A stretch of 64,000 nucleotides of DNA from Ceratobasidium sp. AG-K (GCA_037039685.1 JAWNGF010000005.1:992001-1056000), one strand, 5' to 3'; shown: positions 1-11,800, numbered from the stretch's first letter. Notes: a model not told the origin generated them from the sequence alone. Translations and numbers: made by a program.

Positions 1-1956
1 CCTGGGGTGTAAGACATGCGGGTCTGATGGCTATCGCAGCAGTTGCAGAGGGGACATACCAGGTAGGTGTTTATACATTGCGCTTTGTTGTTCATGACTC
101 GACATTGGGTTCAAGGTCCTTGAACTCGAGGTTGGCAAAGTTGTGGAGCTGGTTGTTCCCATGTTTGCGGACCCGCATCCGCGAGTTAGGTTCGCGGCTT
201 GTCAGTGCATGTAAGCAGATATGCATTGTTTCTGGTTAGATGTACTAACGTTCATCATAGTGGGCAACTGTGCACAGATATGCAAGAAATATTCCAGCAA
301 AAATACGCCAAGGAGATATTATCATGCTTGATACCGGCTATGGACGCTCCAGAGGCAAGGTATGGACAATAAGTATATTCAATGCACTTTAATTGATAGT
401 AGTCAGGGTTCATTGCCATGCTGCCAAAGCCATCATAAACTTCTGCTGTGGAGTCGAAGCCGAAGAACTTGCCCCATACCTGGACGAGATTGTAACCCGG
501 TTATTGCGTCTGCTTAGCAGCAGCCCGCGAAGATACGTACAAGAGCAAGCTTTAACGACACTAGCCATGGTCGCCGACGCAAGCGCAGACAAGTTCCAAG
601 TGGTGCGTCCTTTGATCAGGCCTTATTTAAAATGTGTTGATCGTACATGTAGTATTACCCACCTATCATGCCGCTACTAATTCAAGCCCTAAGAACACCA
701 GCTACTCCAGAAACTCGCGTACTGCATTGCAAGGCTATGGAATGTGCTGGGCTGATTGGCAAGTTGCGGACCCGATCAAGCACGCATATACTCACATTGG
801 TGCACAGGAATTGCTGTCGGCCGCGAAACGTTCCAGCAGGATGCACCGGAATTAATAAAACTCTTGCTCCAGATACAAGGTAACATAACAGACGGCTCCG
901 CCCGACATAGTGTTGATTTGTTGTTTAGAGCAACCAACCACGGATGACGACAATACACCTATGTACCTACAACAAACGTGGTCCAAAATCTGCCAGGCGC
1001 TTGGAGACGGGTTTGAGCCTTATTTGCCGCTCGTGATGCCTCCACTCTTCAAGAGTGCGAGCATTAAGCCTGATATCAACGTCGTAGGTGTGTCGGTCAG
1101 CCTACCACGTTGTCCACTCCATAACATTGTCACTATTCTCAGAGGATAACGACGATGTCGAGGCGCGCGATGGGTTCGATGTTTTGGATCTGGATGATGG
1201 TCAGCACGTGGAGATCCAGACGTCCGTGTTGGAAGAAAAGAGTGCAGCTTTTGATGCGCTGCTCGGGCATGCGTCTACACTGGGGGCTAAATTTGGACCT
1301 TATATTCGACCAACACTGGAGCTGGCGTTGCCCAACCTCAAGGTGAAATTCCCCACCATTATATTGTCACGAACTAACAGGCTTGTAGTTTTATTTCTCA
1401 GAAAACGTTCGCGAAGTTAGTGCTATGTGAGTACTGGCGACGTGCCGAGTGTTTAGCATTGACTAATGTTCCACAGGTTGATTCCAACATTAGTCCTGAG
1501 TGGCCATACGACTGGCGTAATTTCACCCGAGGAGCTTAATGCAATATTCCTTCAAGTAACGCGGGCGATTCAGCCAGAAGGAGACGCTGGATTCCTGGGC
1601 TCGCTATGTAAATGCCTTGCAGATTCACTGCTGGTGGTCGGACGCCTAGCCATTGTCCCACCACTGGTCAATGAGATTTCTGCGGCGTGCAAGGCGCAGC
1701 TCGCGGCAATAGCATCCCGGCGCGAGATGCGGGTGAGGCGGATCAAGCGCGGGCCGGAGTGGGAGGAAGACAAGGAGGATATGCTGTTGCTGCAAGAGCT
1801 GGAGGATGCCGCGTTTGATGAGATGTGTAGACTTTTGGGGTTCTTAGATCCGAATCACCCAGTGAGTAAACTTGTCTCGAGTGATGGTTAGACGCGCGAC
1901 TAAATGTGATTCAGCTTTTGATCGCAGTTGGCTCCATAAAAGATATGGGTCTTTGA
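1..1956 (+). CDS. Importin-5 / Kap121-type karyopherin, 5' partial
   Basis: Nuclear import receptor built of HEAT repeats that carries cargo through nuclear pores under RanGTP control. The window opens inside the gene (frame W-G-V-R-H-A-G-L-M-A-I). The spliced protein follows the importin-5 order: a DPHPRVRFAAC repeat, LPTYLDEI-like repeats, then TTDDDNTPMYLQQTW, a DDGQ loop, SVLEEKSAAFDALL and an acidic EDKED helix. Splice sites fall at 63, 212, 360, 603, 759, 880, 1090, 1341 and 1425. The intron at 759-807 starts with GC instead of GT. After the last intron (1862-1914) the frame gives LLIAVGSIKDMGL and stops at 1954-1956. From memory, animal importin-5 continues for about 200 more residues of HEAT repeats, which are not visible here, so the protein looks C-terminally short. 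Family assignment is confident; whether the short end is genuine is not. Confidence 0.85.
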
Positions 1957-2204
1957 AGATAGATTGAATGTGCTTTCGATGTGTGAACCCTTGATGAATT
2001 GAACCCTTGACCGAACGTTACGATTGAGCAATTGGGCAGCGAACCCAGGTTTTCTTGGTATATCACGTGACGCCAAGACAATTTCCGGCTCCGACCGAAT
2101 TGGTGGCGGTGTTCGCGACGCGCGCGACGAGCGCGCGGCGAAAGCGCATAATGCTTGTGAGCTTTAAAAAGTAGACTCGTTTGCTCGCTGAACTTCACAA
2201 CATC

Positions 2205-3546
2205 ATGTCCACATTCTCCCTCTCCCGCCCCGCCATTGCCCTTCTCCTGGTCTCAATCTTGGCTGAATGTTCATGCGTCCTGGCTCAGAGCACTGATGAA
2301 CAACCGACTCAAAGAACCCCTAGTGAGTGTTTTAAACTTAATCGGGCCACTGGGCTGATTAACCTTGCGCAAAGTTCTTCTTTACACTCCCAGCAAGCCC
2401 TGGGCAGTGGTAATGGGCGCTCTATACGCCTTGACCTCGATCGGATGTATTGTTTGGGGCTTCCGGTACTGGGGGCGCTACATGCTTGCTATCATCATCG
2501 GGGGTGGATTCTACTCGCTTGGCCTATTTCTTCGCATTGGTGGGTATCTTTCTCGTAGCTGGGCTCATAGGAGCTGACATTACCATGCAGTATACGCCGG
2601 TGACATGACCAGCGTAATCAAATACGCTACCATGAACTTGATCATCCTCCTTTCACCTTGTGGTTTCATTGCGGGGGTATGTATGGTGTTTGTAAGTATG
2701 CGATATTCAAATTTTAACCACTGGGCTGTTTAGGTGTATATGCTACTGAGCCGTTTGGCTGTTCACCTCGATGCTACGGAGCACCTCTCCATCAGCCCTC
2801 GCAAATTGACCAAGATATTTGTGGTAAGTATATTCGCAAACTCTGCTTAATTCAGGGTGCTTATTTCGTCTATTCCCAGTGGTCGGATGTTGGTATGTCT
2901 TATCACTTGTGTTTCCGCGCATACAGCGGCTGACTAGGGGATAAAAGTTACATTTTGGATTCAAGCGTCCGGAGGGGGTCTCACGGCTGTTCAAAATCCT
3001 AGTACACGAAATATTGGTAGCAAGGTATGATAATCTATTCACTTATGAGCTCGAGCTCGTTATGAAGCTCATTCAATTCCTAGGTCTTCCTAGCTGGGCT
3101 CATTGCCCAGCTCATATCGTTCCTAATCTATACCTATGTGTTTGTCACCTTTGTATACCGGGTACGCAAGCACAGGAGGGACCAGTGGGACAACAGGCCC
3201 CAAGGAATTATGAGGCACTGGCTGGCACTCGTCATTGGCATGGCTATTAGCTGTGTGTTCATCATCGTACGTACTCCCCAGCGACTGTATGCGCACTACT
3301 CACCCTGTCGCCTTGCTTAGATTCGTTCTGTATTTCGCGCAGTCGAGAACGGAGAAGGCCGAGATGGTGCACTTGCCAGCAACGAGCTTTACTTTTACAT
3401 TCTAGATTGCATCGTGCTTTGGATTGCGGTCACGTAAGTTTGGAATCACTATTTGCCCCTTGACTAGCTCGCTAACACTGTCATTCAGCGTTTTCCTCAT
3501 TACCTGGCCGCCCAAGTACCTTTCAATTATAAGTCAGGTGGTTTGA
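2205..3546 (+). CDS. RTA1-like seven-helix membrane protein, copy 1
   Basis: Member of the fungal RTA1/lipid-translocating exporter-like family of plasma-membrane proteins, associated with tolerance to toxic lipids; the substrate here is unknown. The start gives a hydrophobic signal-like N-terminus ending near VLAQS. About seven hydrophobic segments follow, read across roughly eight exons: YTPSKPWAVV at the first helix, LSPCGFIAGVYMLL, ATEHLSISPRKLTKIF, IGSKVFLAGLIAQL, a basic loop YRVRKHRRDQW, then FRAVENGEGRDG and LYFYILDC. The last exon reads VFLITWPPKYLS and then stops at 3544-3546. Compared with the downstream copy, one base is missing near 3526. In the shifted frame a tail like that of copy 2 (SKDSIPMSPN...) continues to 3596, so the native tail of about 20 residues seems to have been lost. 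Confidence 0.85.
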
Positions 3547-3596
3547 GCAAGGATAGTATTCCTATGAGCCCGAACATGAACGGTAACAAGGCTTGA

Positions 3597-4271
3597 TGCT
3601 TCATACATGCGTGCATACGTACCTTCATTCGCTTTACAAGTATCAGCTTAGGTAGCTAGGGATTATGGATCTGGGAGTTGTGTGGCAATCATAATTATTT
3701 TACACTATACGAAAACGATAACTATCGCAAGGAGAAGTGGACTACACGCCGCAAGAGAAAGGCCACCGCCGGAGTCTCAACTAGCTATCGTCACATTTTA
3801 GCAAAACACCTCAGTATAAGTCTGATAAATCGCGTGCTCATAGGTATCACCCAAATACAAGTGGAACCCTCTCCGATGATATTCGAGCTACCCATGCCTC
3901 TGAGGAAGCCCAAAGCGCTCGATGAAGCCTGAGCCGGTAACCCATGCTAGCCATTGTACTGACACGTGAGTTATTGCGTTGTGCTGATGGATAGGCCGCT
4001 GCAAGATCGGCACGCAAAAATATGACCTTTGATTTTGCCAAGATACTAATACGTTTGCAGTAATAATATCGAACGATGAGGCATCGGTTGACGAGCCCTC
4101 TGTGCTCCAGTAGTATGACTGTGGCCGTGCTTCAATGCGTGGTTACATAAGGCGCATAGCGTCCCGCCAACCCGCTTACCCGCCAACCCGCTCGCCTGCC
4201 TTGTCCCTGATAATATAAATCCTTACTTTATAAGGCGGTCAACTCATTCATGCATTACTAACTATCGCGCC
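3597..4271. other. Spacer between the two RTA1-like genes
   Basis: No coding exon is supported here. The stretch 4160-4210 has short direct repeats of CCCGCCAACCCGCTT type, followed by an AT-rich TATA-like segment just upstream of the second RTA1-like gene. Confidence 0.5.
4211..4220 (+). promoter_or_regulatory. TATA-like element of RTA1-like copy 2
   Basis: TAATATAAAT lies about 50 nt before the ATG at 4272, a usual distance for a fungal core promoter. It is inferred from position and composition only. Confidence 0.35.
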
Positions 4272-5648
4272 ATGCCTCGATCTCTCTTCGCCCTCAGCTC
4301 TCTATTAATGCCAGTTCTGGCACAATGCTCGTTCGCGTTAGCCCAGAGCATCAACGAGCAACCCAAACAGAGACCTCCTAGTACGCGCTCTGTCCCCCTA
4401 CGTTGTATCCAACTAATTTCCCTCACACAAAGTTCTTCCATATACGCCTAGCAAGGGTGCGGCAGGGGTAATGGGCACTGTTTATCTTCTTACAGCGACT
4501 GGGTTTCTGGTCTGCTCACTACGGCACAAAGGCCGCTATATGCTCGCCTTTACCATAGGAGCTGGTTTTTATGCACTTGGTCTCTTTTTACGTATCAGTG
4601 AGTATGATTTCAGGCCACAGGAAAAACCTAACCTACCTATACAGGCGTAGCCGGTAACCCATCAAGCATTTTTAGGTTCGCGATAATGAACATGATGATC
4701 GTACTCTCGCCTTGCGGGTTCATTGCGGGTGTAAGTTCATTGGCTAATGTGACTATATGCAGCTAATTAGGCAACTATTGGCTGTGGGTGTGCAGGTATA
4801 TATGCTGCTTGGCCGCTTGGCAGTCCATCTTGATGCTACGGAGCATCTATCTATCAACCAACAGAAACTTACAAAGATCTTTGTAGTATGTTTGTCATTA
4901 TATCGTAACATACCCCCAGACGCTGATCTCTCCGGAATGCTTAGACATCGGATGTTGGTACGCACATGGTTCTTAGCTCCAGGCAACCAGATGAGCTAAC
5001 CTTAGTCTAGTGACGTTCTTCATCCAGGGCGGAGGTGGTGGTCTTGGTGCAGCTCAAGATACGAACTTGCGTAACATTGGGAGCAAGGTGCGCTCCATAC
5101 ACAGACAACCCGGTGACATTTCTTAATGCAAGGCGATAGATTTTCTTGGTTGGACTAATCGCTCAACTCATTTCATTCTTGATCTACACCTACGTATTCG
5201 CGGTATTCGTTTATCGCGTACGAAAGCACCTTAGGAGCGAGTGGGAGCATCGACCACATGGATTTAACGGGCACTGGTTGTCTCTTGTCGTTTCCATGAC
5301 CATTAGCTGTGCTTTCATCATCGTGAGTACCGAGGCTCAGTACAGTATTATGCTATTTATTAATCCGAGCCCGAGTTCGGTAGGTACGTTCTGTGTTTCG
5401 TACGGTTGAGAACGGCGAGGTTCGTGAGGGTCCATTGGCCACCAACGAAGCTTATTTTTATATTTTGGACTGCTTGGCTATCTGGTTGTCTATCGCGTGA
5501 GTAACACGTACGAATGCATGCGCCCGCCAATAACCCGATTTGCAGCGTCTACTTGAACACCTGGCCACCGAAGTACCTGACAAACTATAGCCCAGCTAGC
5601 AAGGACACGATCGCCATGAATCCGAATTCCAGCGCCACCAAGGTCTAA
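4272..5648 (+). CDS. RTA1-like seven-helix membrane protein, copy 2
   Basis: Intact tandem paralogue of the preceding gene with the same exon phases and strongly similar sequence. The N-terminus (MPRSLFALSSLLMPVLAQCS) is signal-like. Then come LPYTPSKGAAGVMGTVYLL, LSPCGFIAG, VYMLLGRLAVHLDATEHLS, a glycine-rich loop GGGGGLGAAQ, NIGSK-IFLVGLIAQL, YRVRKHLRSEWEHRP and NEAYFYILDC, which together give about seven membrane segments. It ends with VYLNTWPPKYLTNYSP and a hydrophilic tail finishing at 5646-5648. Eight introns with GTRNGN/AG borders are visible. Function is presumably that of the RTA1 family (membrane stress or lipid-related export); no substrate can be deduced. The intact tail here is what shows copy 1 to be frameshifted. 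Confidence 0.88.
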
Positions 5649-5933
5649 CGCAAGAGGGACGAGACTGCACTAGGGGCGTATGCAGTGGAGCTGAGGGTCC
5701 TGGTTTGGTAGTCGCACTGTGATTTGGTAGTTCAATTCATTGGTAGACTCGGACATTGGCATTGCTATCGAGATTCTTGCCAGGACTTTGGTGACGGGGG
5801 AACCGTTGACTACAAACGTCGCCCCAGGTATAAATCTAGAAGCAGGATTTCGCATTAAGGGGGTATCCAAGAGGTAAAAGCCTAGCTAAAACAAGCATAA
5901 GTGAAACCAATTACAGCTTAGTTAATCAGGTAA

Positions 5934-6016
5934 GGGCATGTAGTGTAGGGGTTATCGCGCCTCATTCGCATGGATGTGATTTGAGGAGGTCTCCGGTTCA
6001 ATTCCGGACTTGTCCA
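5934..6016 (+). tRNA. tRNA-Ala (anticodon CGC) with a 10-nt intron
   Basis: The cloverleaf can be drawn by hand. The acceptor is GGGCATG/CTTGTCC with one T-T mismatch at pair 6-67, and the third pair is G-T, matching the G3:U70 identity element of alanine tRNA. The D-stem is GTG/CGC, the anticodon stem CCTCA/TGAGG, the T-stem TCCGG/CCGGA with loop TTCAATT. The anticodon loop is enlarged to 17 nt (5965-5981). Removing about 10 nt after position 37 (near 5971-5980) leaves TTCGCAT with anticodon CGC. A TTTT run at 6020-6023 would end Pol III transcription. Confidence 0.85.
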
Positions 6017-6294
6017 TTCCTTTTGCTTGACCGATGCGAAGACTCTTCACGTTATATACACTCGGCAAGCAGAACAGATGCCTACGTGCATTAGCATACA
6101 AATTGATCACTTTCTGGGTTTGTGCTAAGCGCGTCGCCAAGTTAAACTATGGCTAGCAGAAGGAACCGTCGGCATTATATGTGTTTGAACTAAACGTAAA
6201 GCGTTCGCAGGGGTGATAGAGCCGCTACAACTTCCCCCCAGATGACCCAGGAATTTGTAGCTGGAGTGATTCTTATAGCAAGACAAAAAGAGTA

Positions 6295-6374
6295 GGCCAT
6301 ACCAGGGTTCGAACCTGGGTCACGGGAAACTTGATCTCAAAATCCCGTGTGCTAAACCACTACACTATATAGCC
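6295..6374 (-). tRNA. tRNA-Gln (anticodon TTG) with an 8-nt intron
   Basis: On the minus strand the acceptor GGCTATA pairs with TATGGCC, the A box is TAGTGTAGTGGTTTAGC, the anticodon stem is CGGGA/TCCCG and the T-arm is CCAGG-TTCGAAC-CCTGG. The 15-nt anticodon loop contains an intron of about 8 nt. The mature loop TTTTGAT reads anticodon TTG, for glutamine. A run of five T follows on the minus strand (+ strand aaaaag at 6285-6290) as terminator. The gene faces the tRNA-Ala gene tail to tail. Confidence 0.9.
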
Positions 6375-6462
6375 TTGCCCATCACGTAAAGACAAAGTTT
6401 ATGTTTGGTTTGGACATCCTTTCGTATGTAGCGCCCCGCCCTCCCTCCTCCAGGTGTTACAC

Positions 6463-6846
6463 TCAACCGTTGCGAAATGCTCGTCCGCAAGTCAAATTTT
6501 TCCTAGAGGAAGTTGTGTCATCCACCAGAAACTCACGGATTTTGCCTACAGAATCGAGGGCATCAACGAGTCGACCATATTCGTAAGTTAGTGTATGGAG
6601 CAAGTTGAAGATTTGGATCTGAAATCGGGATTCTGGGGTGTTAGGCTGATGATCGAACCAGCCTGGGGGAGAGTTCAATGATCGCTCCGTACATATTCTC
6701 CCATTGTCGAGTAGAGCCTCACTACAAAGCATTGCAAGTCGGTCACCGAATTCGCGAAGTCGGATAGGCGACGCGCACCCGGGTTTAGGTGCACCGAAGT
6801 GACCCGGATATCCAATATCCTGCATTTGCAAGATATTTTTTGTCAT
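6463..6846 (-). CDS. Hypothetical protein, single ORF of 127 residues
   Basis: An uninterrupted minus-strand frame with protein-like composition. It contains an amphipathic stretch around RLREFGDRLAMLCSEALLDN, a PPGWFDHQP motif and a second helical part NLLHTLTYEYGRLVDALDSV. I do not recognise the family. It lies downstream of the protoglobin gene on the same strand, about 100 nt after that gene's stop. It could be one exon of a longer gene; the start at 6846 is simply the first ATG. Confidence 0.4.
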   Translation of the reverse strand: MTKNILQMQDIGYPGHFGAPKPGCASPIRLREFGDRLAMLCSEALLDNGRICTERSLNSPPGWFDHQPNTPESRFQIQIFNLLHTLTYEYGRLVDALDSVGKIREFLVDDTTSSRKNLTCGRAFRNG

Positions 6847-6946
6847 CAGGCCTCAACATATGCGCTCCATCGTCCAGAGGAAGGGAATAAAATCTATTAC
6901 ATAATGCTACATTTATGACAAACAGACCGAAAGCCCAATTCCAGAC

Positions 6947-7931
6947 TCAACGCCTTGACGCGAAGAATGCCAGAGCGACCGCCAACCCAGCGGTCAGCAC
7001 GGGCCATATCCTCTGGTCAACCCCAAAGGTCTTGGCTTTCGCCGCAGCCGCCGCGTCCGCCGCGTCTTTGGAGGGAATATAGTGTCGCGCGAACAGGTCA
7101 TTTTGGATCCACATGACCTTGTTAATGGCTAGTAATGTAGCGGTTTTGGTCTCCTCTGTGAGATCTTGACGACCCATAATTGCCGAGGTGAGCATGCTTT
7201 GAACGTAACCTAGGAGCTAAGATAACAGTTATGTGAGCGAGTTGAAAGGCAAGGTTATGGTTGGACGCTTACAATGGCGCAATGGGCATCTAGCAAGCAA
7301 TGTGAGTTGGTTGTCCGAAAGCCCCAATCCAGGAGACTTACAGTCAACAAAAAGTGGGTCCTTCTTTTCGCGGTGCTTGAATCCTGGTACACCAGTGTGC
7401 ATAATGCCAACTCGGTCGAGGTACTCAAAAGTCTGAAACCATACTCAATGCATGCTCATGATCTAAGCTAACTGAACACACCTTGGGGTCCGTGTAGTCT
7501 GCAGTAAAGATCTTGACGACCCAAATCTTCAAAAAGTCCTTTCTGCAAATGATTGATCGAACCCGTTGTCCCAAAGTGAACATGATCAAACTTACCGGAA
7601 CTTGATTTGCTCAGAGTCATGGGTGATATCCTCGAGTCGTTCAGCAACTTTTCCTTCGAACCCCCTGTTACGAGCCAAGAACGTAACACGAGTGATGTCA
7701 AACTGGAACAATTTTTCGTCTAGCCCATAATTAGCAGGGTAATCATCGGAAGCAAAAGACCAACTCACAGACCGCATCTACCGCGGCCTGGCCCAGCGGC
7801 TTTACAATGGGAGCAGCACCGCGTAGGGCTTCGGCGTCTGCAGGACCAAACTCGATGAACTTAGTGAGGTAGTCGACGCGTGCTTGGAGATCAGTGTTGA
7901 TCACTTGAGGGTCAATGTGTAGCATGGGCAT
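6947..7931 (-). CDS. Fungal protoglobin-domain protein with C-terminal membrane anchor
   Basis: Haem-binding protoglobin fold, related to the sensor globins of archaea and bacteria; such domains bind O2, CO or NO. The start MPMLHID at 7931 begins the conserved domain. After splicing six exons the protein reads RVDYLTKFIEFGPADAEALR, AAVDAVYEKLFQFDITR, RNRGFEG, DSEQIKFRKDFLK, DPKTFEYLDRVGIMHTG and, near the end, NKVMWIQNDLFARHYI. The His in GIMHTG sits where the proximal haem ligand is expected. Length is about 238 residues, a single globin domain with no GGDEF, kinase or methyl-accepting part. The last 25 residues (IWPVLTAGLAVALAFFASRR) form a hydrophobic helix capped by arginines, which looks like a tail anchor. 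The reaction or signalling partner cannot be told from sequence. Confidence 0.82.
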
Positions 7932-8868
7932 ATTGGAACGCTGAAGTGAGAAGATTGGAAGACTGGTGTGTTTGAGTGAGTAGTAGATTGGTGTGAGAAA
8001 CAGCTCCTCCAGCGTCGTATTTATGCTACCCAGCCATCGTGCGCGATGGTATACAAGTGGCGAGAAAAAAAGATCTAGCGGAGTGCGGACCAATGAAGTC
8101 CGTGGTAATACGGCTAGGTCGGGCGGATATTGTAAGGCGGGACCTGTGATGGGCGGAACCGGGCGTTGGGTATCCCTGACTTGAAATGGATAATACCGAA
8201 TCAGGCAGGACTATCCTCTTATGGTTATCATTTGCTGACTCAGGCTCAGTCGTTGGTAATTTCTCGGGGTCGCACGGCTGCCCAGTATGCGGAAACCATT
8301 TCCACCCGCCGTGTTCCTTTCCGGCCGAGCGAGATGCCACGGGCATTAGAAATTTGGCGGTCAATAATACCCACGGGCAATAGGGTGCTCTCGTAGCGAG
8401 GCCTGGGATCAAGGTCATGGGTTAGTCTTGCCCCGTAACACTTGCGGTGCAATATAGGGGTACATAATTGGCTGCCAATTGTATGGGGGTGATTGGCCAT
8501 CCAGACTCAAATCGAAGAGTTCGTAGGCCGAAGTGCAGTGGCCATTGAGGCGTGGAAAACTAGGTTGTGCTTCCCCTCGAGCCTCGCCACGGAGCTGCGG
8601 ACATTGTATACATTCGGCCGTAGCCTGTTCCCAAATGGAGCGTCAAGCAGTAACTTGGAACGGAGATTGGCGTGGGATCGGCATCAAGCCACGGTAACGT
8701 GATACAGAAGTCTTTACTCCCGGCGGGTTCATGTCCGAGCGCCACCTTGAGAAGCAAGTGTTAAATGACGCACTGACAGCTTCCGAGTTTGAAACGCTGG
8801 TATATTATTGTTAAAAACAAAAGTAAAGACAAGGAAAGCTAGCAGATGCAGTGGACATTCAGAGTGTT
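7932..8868. other. Intergenic region between protoglobin and glucan synthase
   Basis: Short frames exist on both strands (up to 130 codons at 8026-8418), but none has splice structure or recognisable motifs. It holds the 5' flank of the protoglobin gene and the 3' flank of the glucan synthase gene. Confidence 0.5.
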
Positions 8869-11800
8869 CTAGATGGAAGTGCAGAATGTGCAGTCAAACT
8901 TGATATACTCTCTAAACAAGGCGGCTAAGAGGTGGGTTAGCATAAGGCTTGCACGGAAGATATAGATTGCACTCACGTCCAGCAACCAGGCCCACGAGAA
9001 TAGCCATGGCTAGGAAAAAGACGAGGCCGTACTTGATAACCTGTAGGGGAATAGTATTAGCCTATGCCGCATAGTACAAGCGAGATACGCACAATCTTGC
9101 GGCGTTGACGCTTCTGTTTCATCGAAAAGAGGGGTGCTCTAATCTGCTTCGAGGGACGCAACCAGACTGCACACTTGGTTAGTACACCAAATTCGAGTGC
9201 TAGAAACGTGAAAACTCACAGAGCATTGTCGAGTGCAATCGATCCGCAAACGGAATCAATGTCGGCGGCAATAGGAGCAACAAGAGGAAGTGACACAACA
9301 CAAAGTCACCACTCCAGAGAGAGAGCTCGATCGTCTTGACTACGAATTCACGTGCAGGCTGCGACATGGCGTGGGTACCCAACCCGCGACCGTACCAAGT
9401 ACCCGTCCACCATGCCCTGTTGGTCTCGTCGTGTTTGAATTCGCGGGTAAGGAAGATCGAGATGAGGACTTTGTGGACTGCGCGTTGAATGGCAATGACC
9501 GCAATCAGCCCAAGCACAGCATGAGAAGCATCCCAAAGTTCAAGGAACCACTAAATAGAGTTGTGAGTGAAAGAGTCTACAAATGGGCTTGCGCACTTAC
9601 CAAGAACTCGAAGAACCCAATCATTCCAATCACGCTAAGCATATGAGCAATGAACGCAACCGCCGCACCGAATTTGGCACAGCTGTTCTTCATGACGGGT
9701 CCAAGGAACAACGAAACAAAGAACAACACGAGCAGGACAACGCTGTTCCACACAATAGGACCCAACGCAATCACCGCAATACGGACCAATGGGCTTGCAG
9801 GAGTATTGCCGTTCTCGTCGGGGAAGCTCTTGACAAACATGTACGCAATGGTGAGCATCACGGCCATGGCCACCGGGAACAGGATTTCGCCAAGGATGAC
9901 CGTACGCCAGCCTGCACGAGGAACGTCGCTCGACAGCTTTTCGGATGGATGGCCCAGCTTCTTCTTCTTGTAACCTGTGATTTGAGTACGCGACAGACGG
10001 CAGTACCCGATCCACGAGTTCGAGTGGGAGCGCGAGTTACCGCGAGACATCCAGCGAAGGAACTCGCGATAGTCGATGATGAAGTCGCCAAACGAGAACT
10101 GATGGGGGTTGAACACAAACGGCGCAATGCACAGGGCCACAATCGAGATCCAGAAGTAGATGAGGTGCGGCAACCAGATTGCCATCGTTGCGTATAGCAA
10201 CATGAGCAGACTGCGCATGGCGAGGTAGATGCTAGGACCGGCGAAACGGGAGTATAGGATGCTGAAGGAGAGACGAGTAGTGGCGAAACCACGGCCGGTA
10301 GCAATGTAGCGAGCACCACCAAATGTCAAGTTGCTCAACAGCGCCTGGGAGTAGACCTGGGTCGAGAAGACTTCGAAGATGGGGGACAGGGACAGGAAGT
10401 GACGCCCAAGTCGCATAATCGCATGGCCAGCTCCACGATCCATCAGCTCTGCAGAAAAATTAGCACAATAACATACGCAGAATCTTTTACACGTACCTTG
10501 CAAGAACAGAGGCAAGAAAGCAATGAAAAACGCCGCGAAAATCGAGGTAATGCAGCGACGAATCCAGTCGAAGACAGGAACCAAGTTGTAGCAACCAGTC
10601 TGACCGCCGAGCATCTGGCCTTGCGAGTTGTACTTGCAGACCGTAAGCTGCTTGTTCATCGTACCCAGGAACAACACTATAGCGCCCATCAGTTCACCGT
10701 CATCGAACCCAACAAGCACTACTCACAGACAAACACGAACATGTGGATAGAGAAGATGACGAGGATGTTGTTGATCTGGAAACCGGCGTGGCCATAGTAG
10801 AAAGTCAAGAATCGGTCGACCGGAAGTTGCGTGCCGAGGTGATAGTACTCGCGACTGAGCAGTTGTTCGCCCATACCGTTGCCGAGCTTGGTCTGGAAGT
10901 TCAAAATGGTGCCGAACCCGAGATCACGACCTTTACCGCACTGGTAGTACTCGCTGTGCTTGATACGTCCGCCACGGCTGAAGGCGTTCATACCGGCGAA
11001 AATATCCTCGTTCAAGTGCAATCCCTTTTGAGCCTTGCTGACACCTCCACGAGTCGTCATGAAAAGCGCATTGAGGAAATCGGGATGCCCGTAATGCAAC
11101 TTGCCGCCGATAAACGCGAGCGCACGAGCCGAGAGAGTTCCGAATGTCTGTTCCTTGCCGGCAGCAATATCACCGAGGATACCAATGTTCTCCGAGAAAA
11201 TGTACTCGCGCGCACCGAGAATGGCGACCGGGGCCTTGTTGAACTCCTTGTGTCCGCCTTGACCGTACGGGCTCTGACTCGACATGTTGTACTCTTCGAA
11301 TTCACCCAGCACGTTCCGAATCTTGATACACTCCTCGAGGTAGTTGTCCTGGTTGGCATCGACGAGCTGAATGTACTCTCCGCGGTGGAAAATGATCGCG
11401 TGGTTCTGGTTGTCCGACTTGCCGTCGCCGATAATTGGGTTGCCAGGAAGCTCGATCCTAAACTTGGGCGTGCGCTTCTTCGTCTCTGGGTTGATCTCCG
11501 AGTGACCGTCAATCAAGGCCGAAAACACCCTGGGTTCGCCGCCCTCCTTGCCAGGCTCCTCGTCGAGATAGGCAATCTGCAAATCGGGATATGCGCGAAG
11601 CAAAAACTCGGCATTCTCCTGCTCGGCCTTGTTGAACTTGGCGTAGCGCTGCATCGAGACGGCGTACTTGAACTTGCGACGGGCCATGCGCTCGAGTTCT
11701 TTTTCCAGTCGGTCCGAGTCACCCTGGAACGCTTGGACCATCTCGGGATTTTCGACGCGGTAGAGGAGTTTGATCGCCTTGGCATAGTTCATGAACCCGG

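Noticed and set aside
1862..1914. Importin ending in VSKLVSSDG by read-through at 1891
   Set aside because: A GTGAGT donor and TTCAG acceptor remove this text and give a more conserved-looking end, so the read-through stop was not used.
9583..10197. 204-codon plus-strand frame
   Set aside because: Antisense to the glucan synthase C-terminal membrane region; the composition is His/Arg/Asn-rich and not protein-like.
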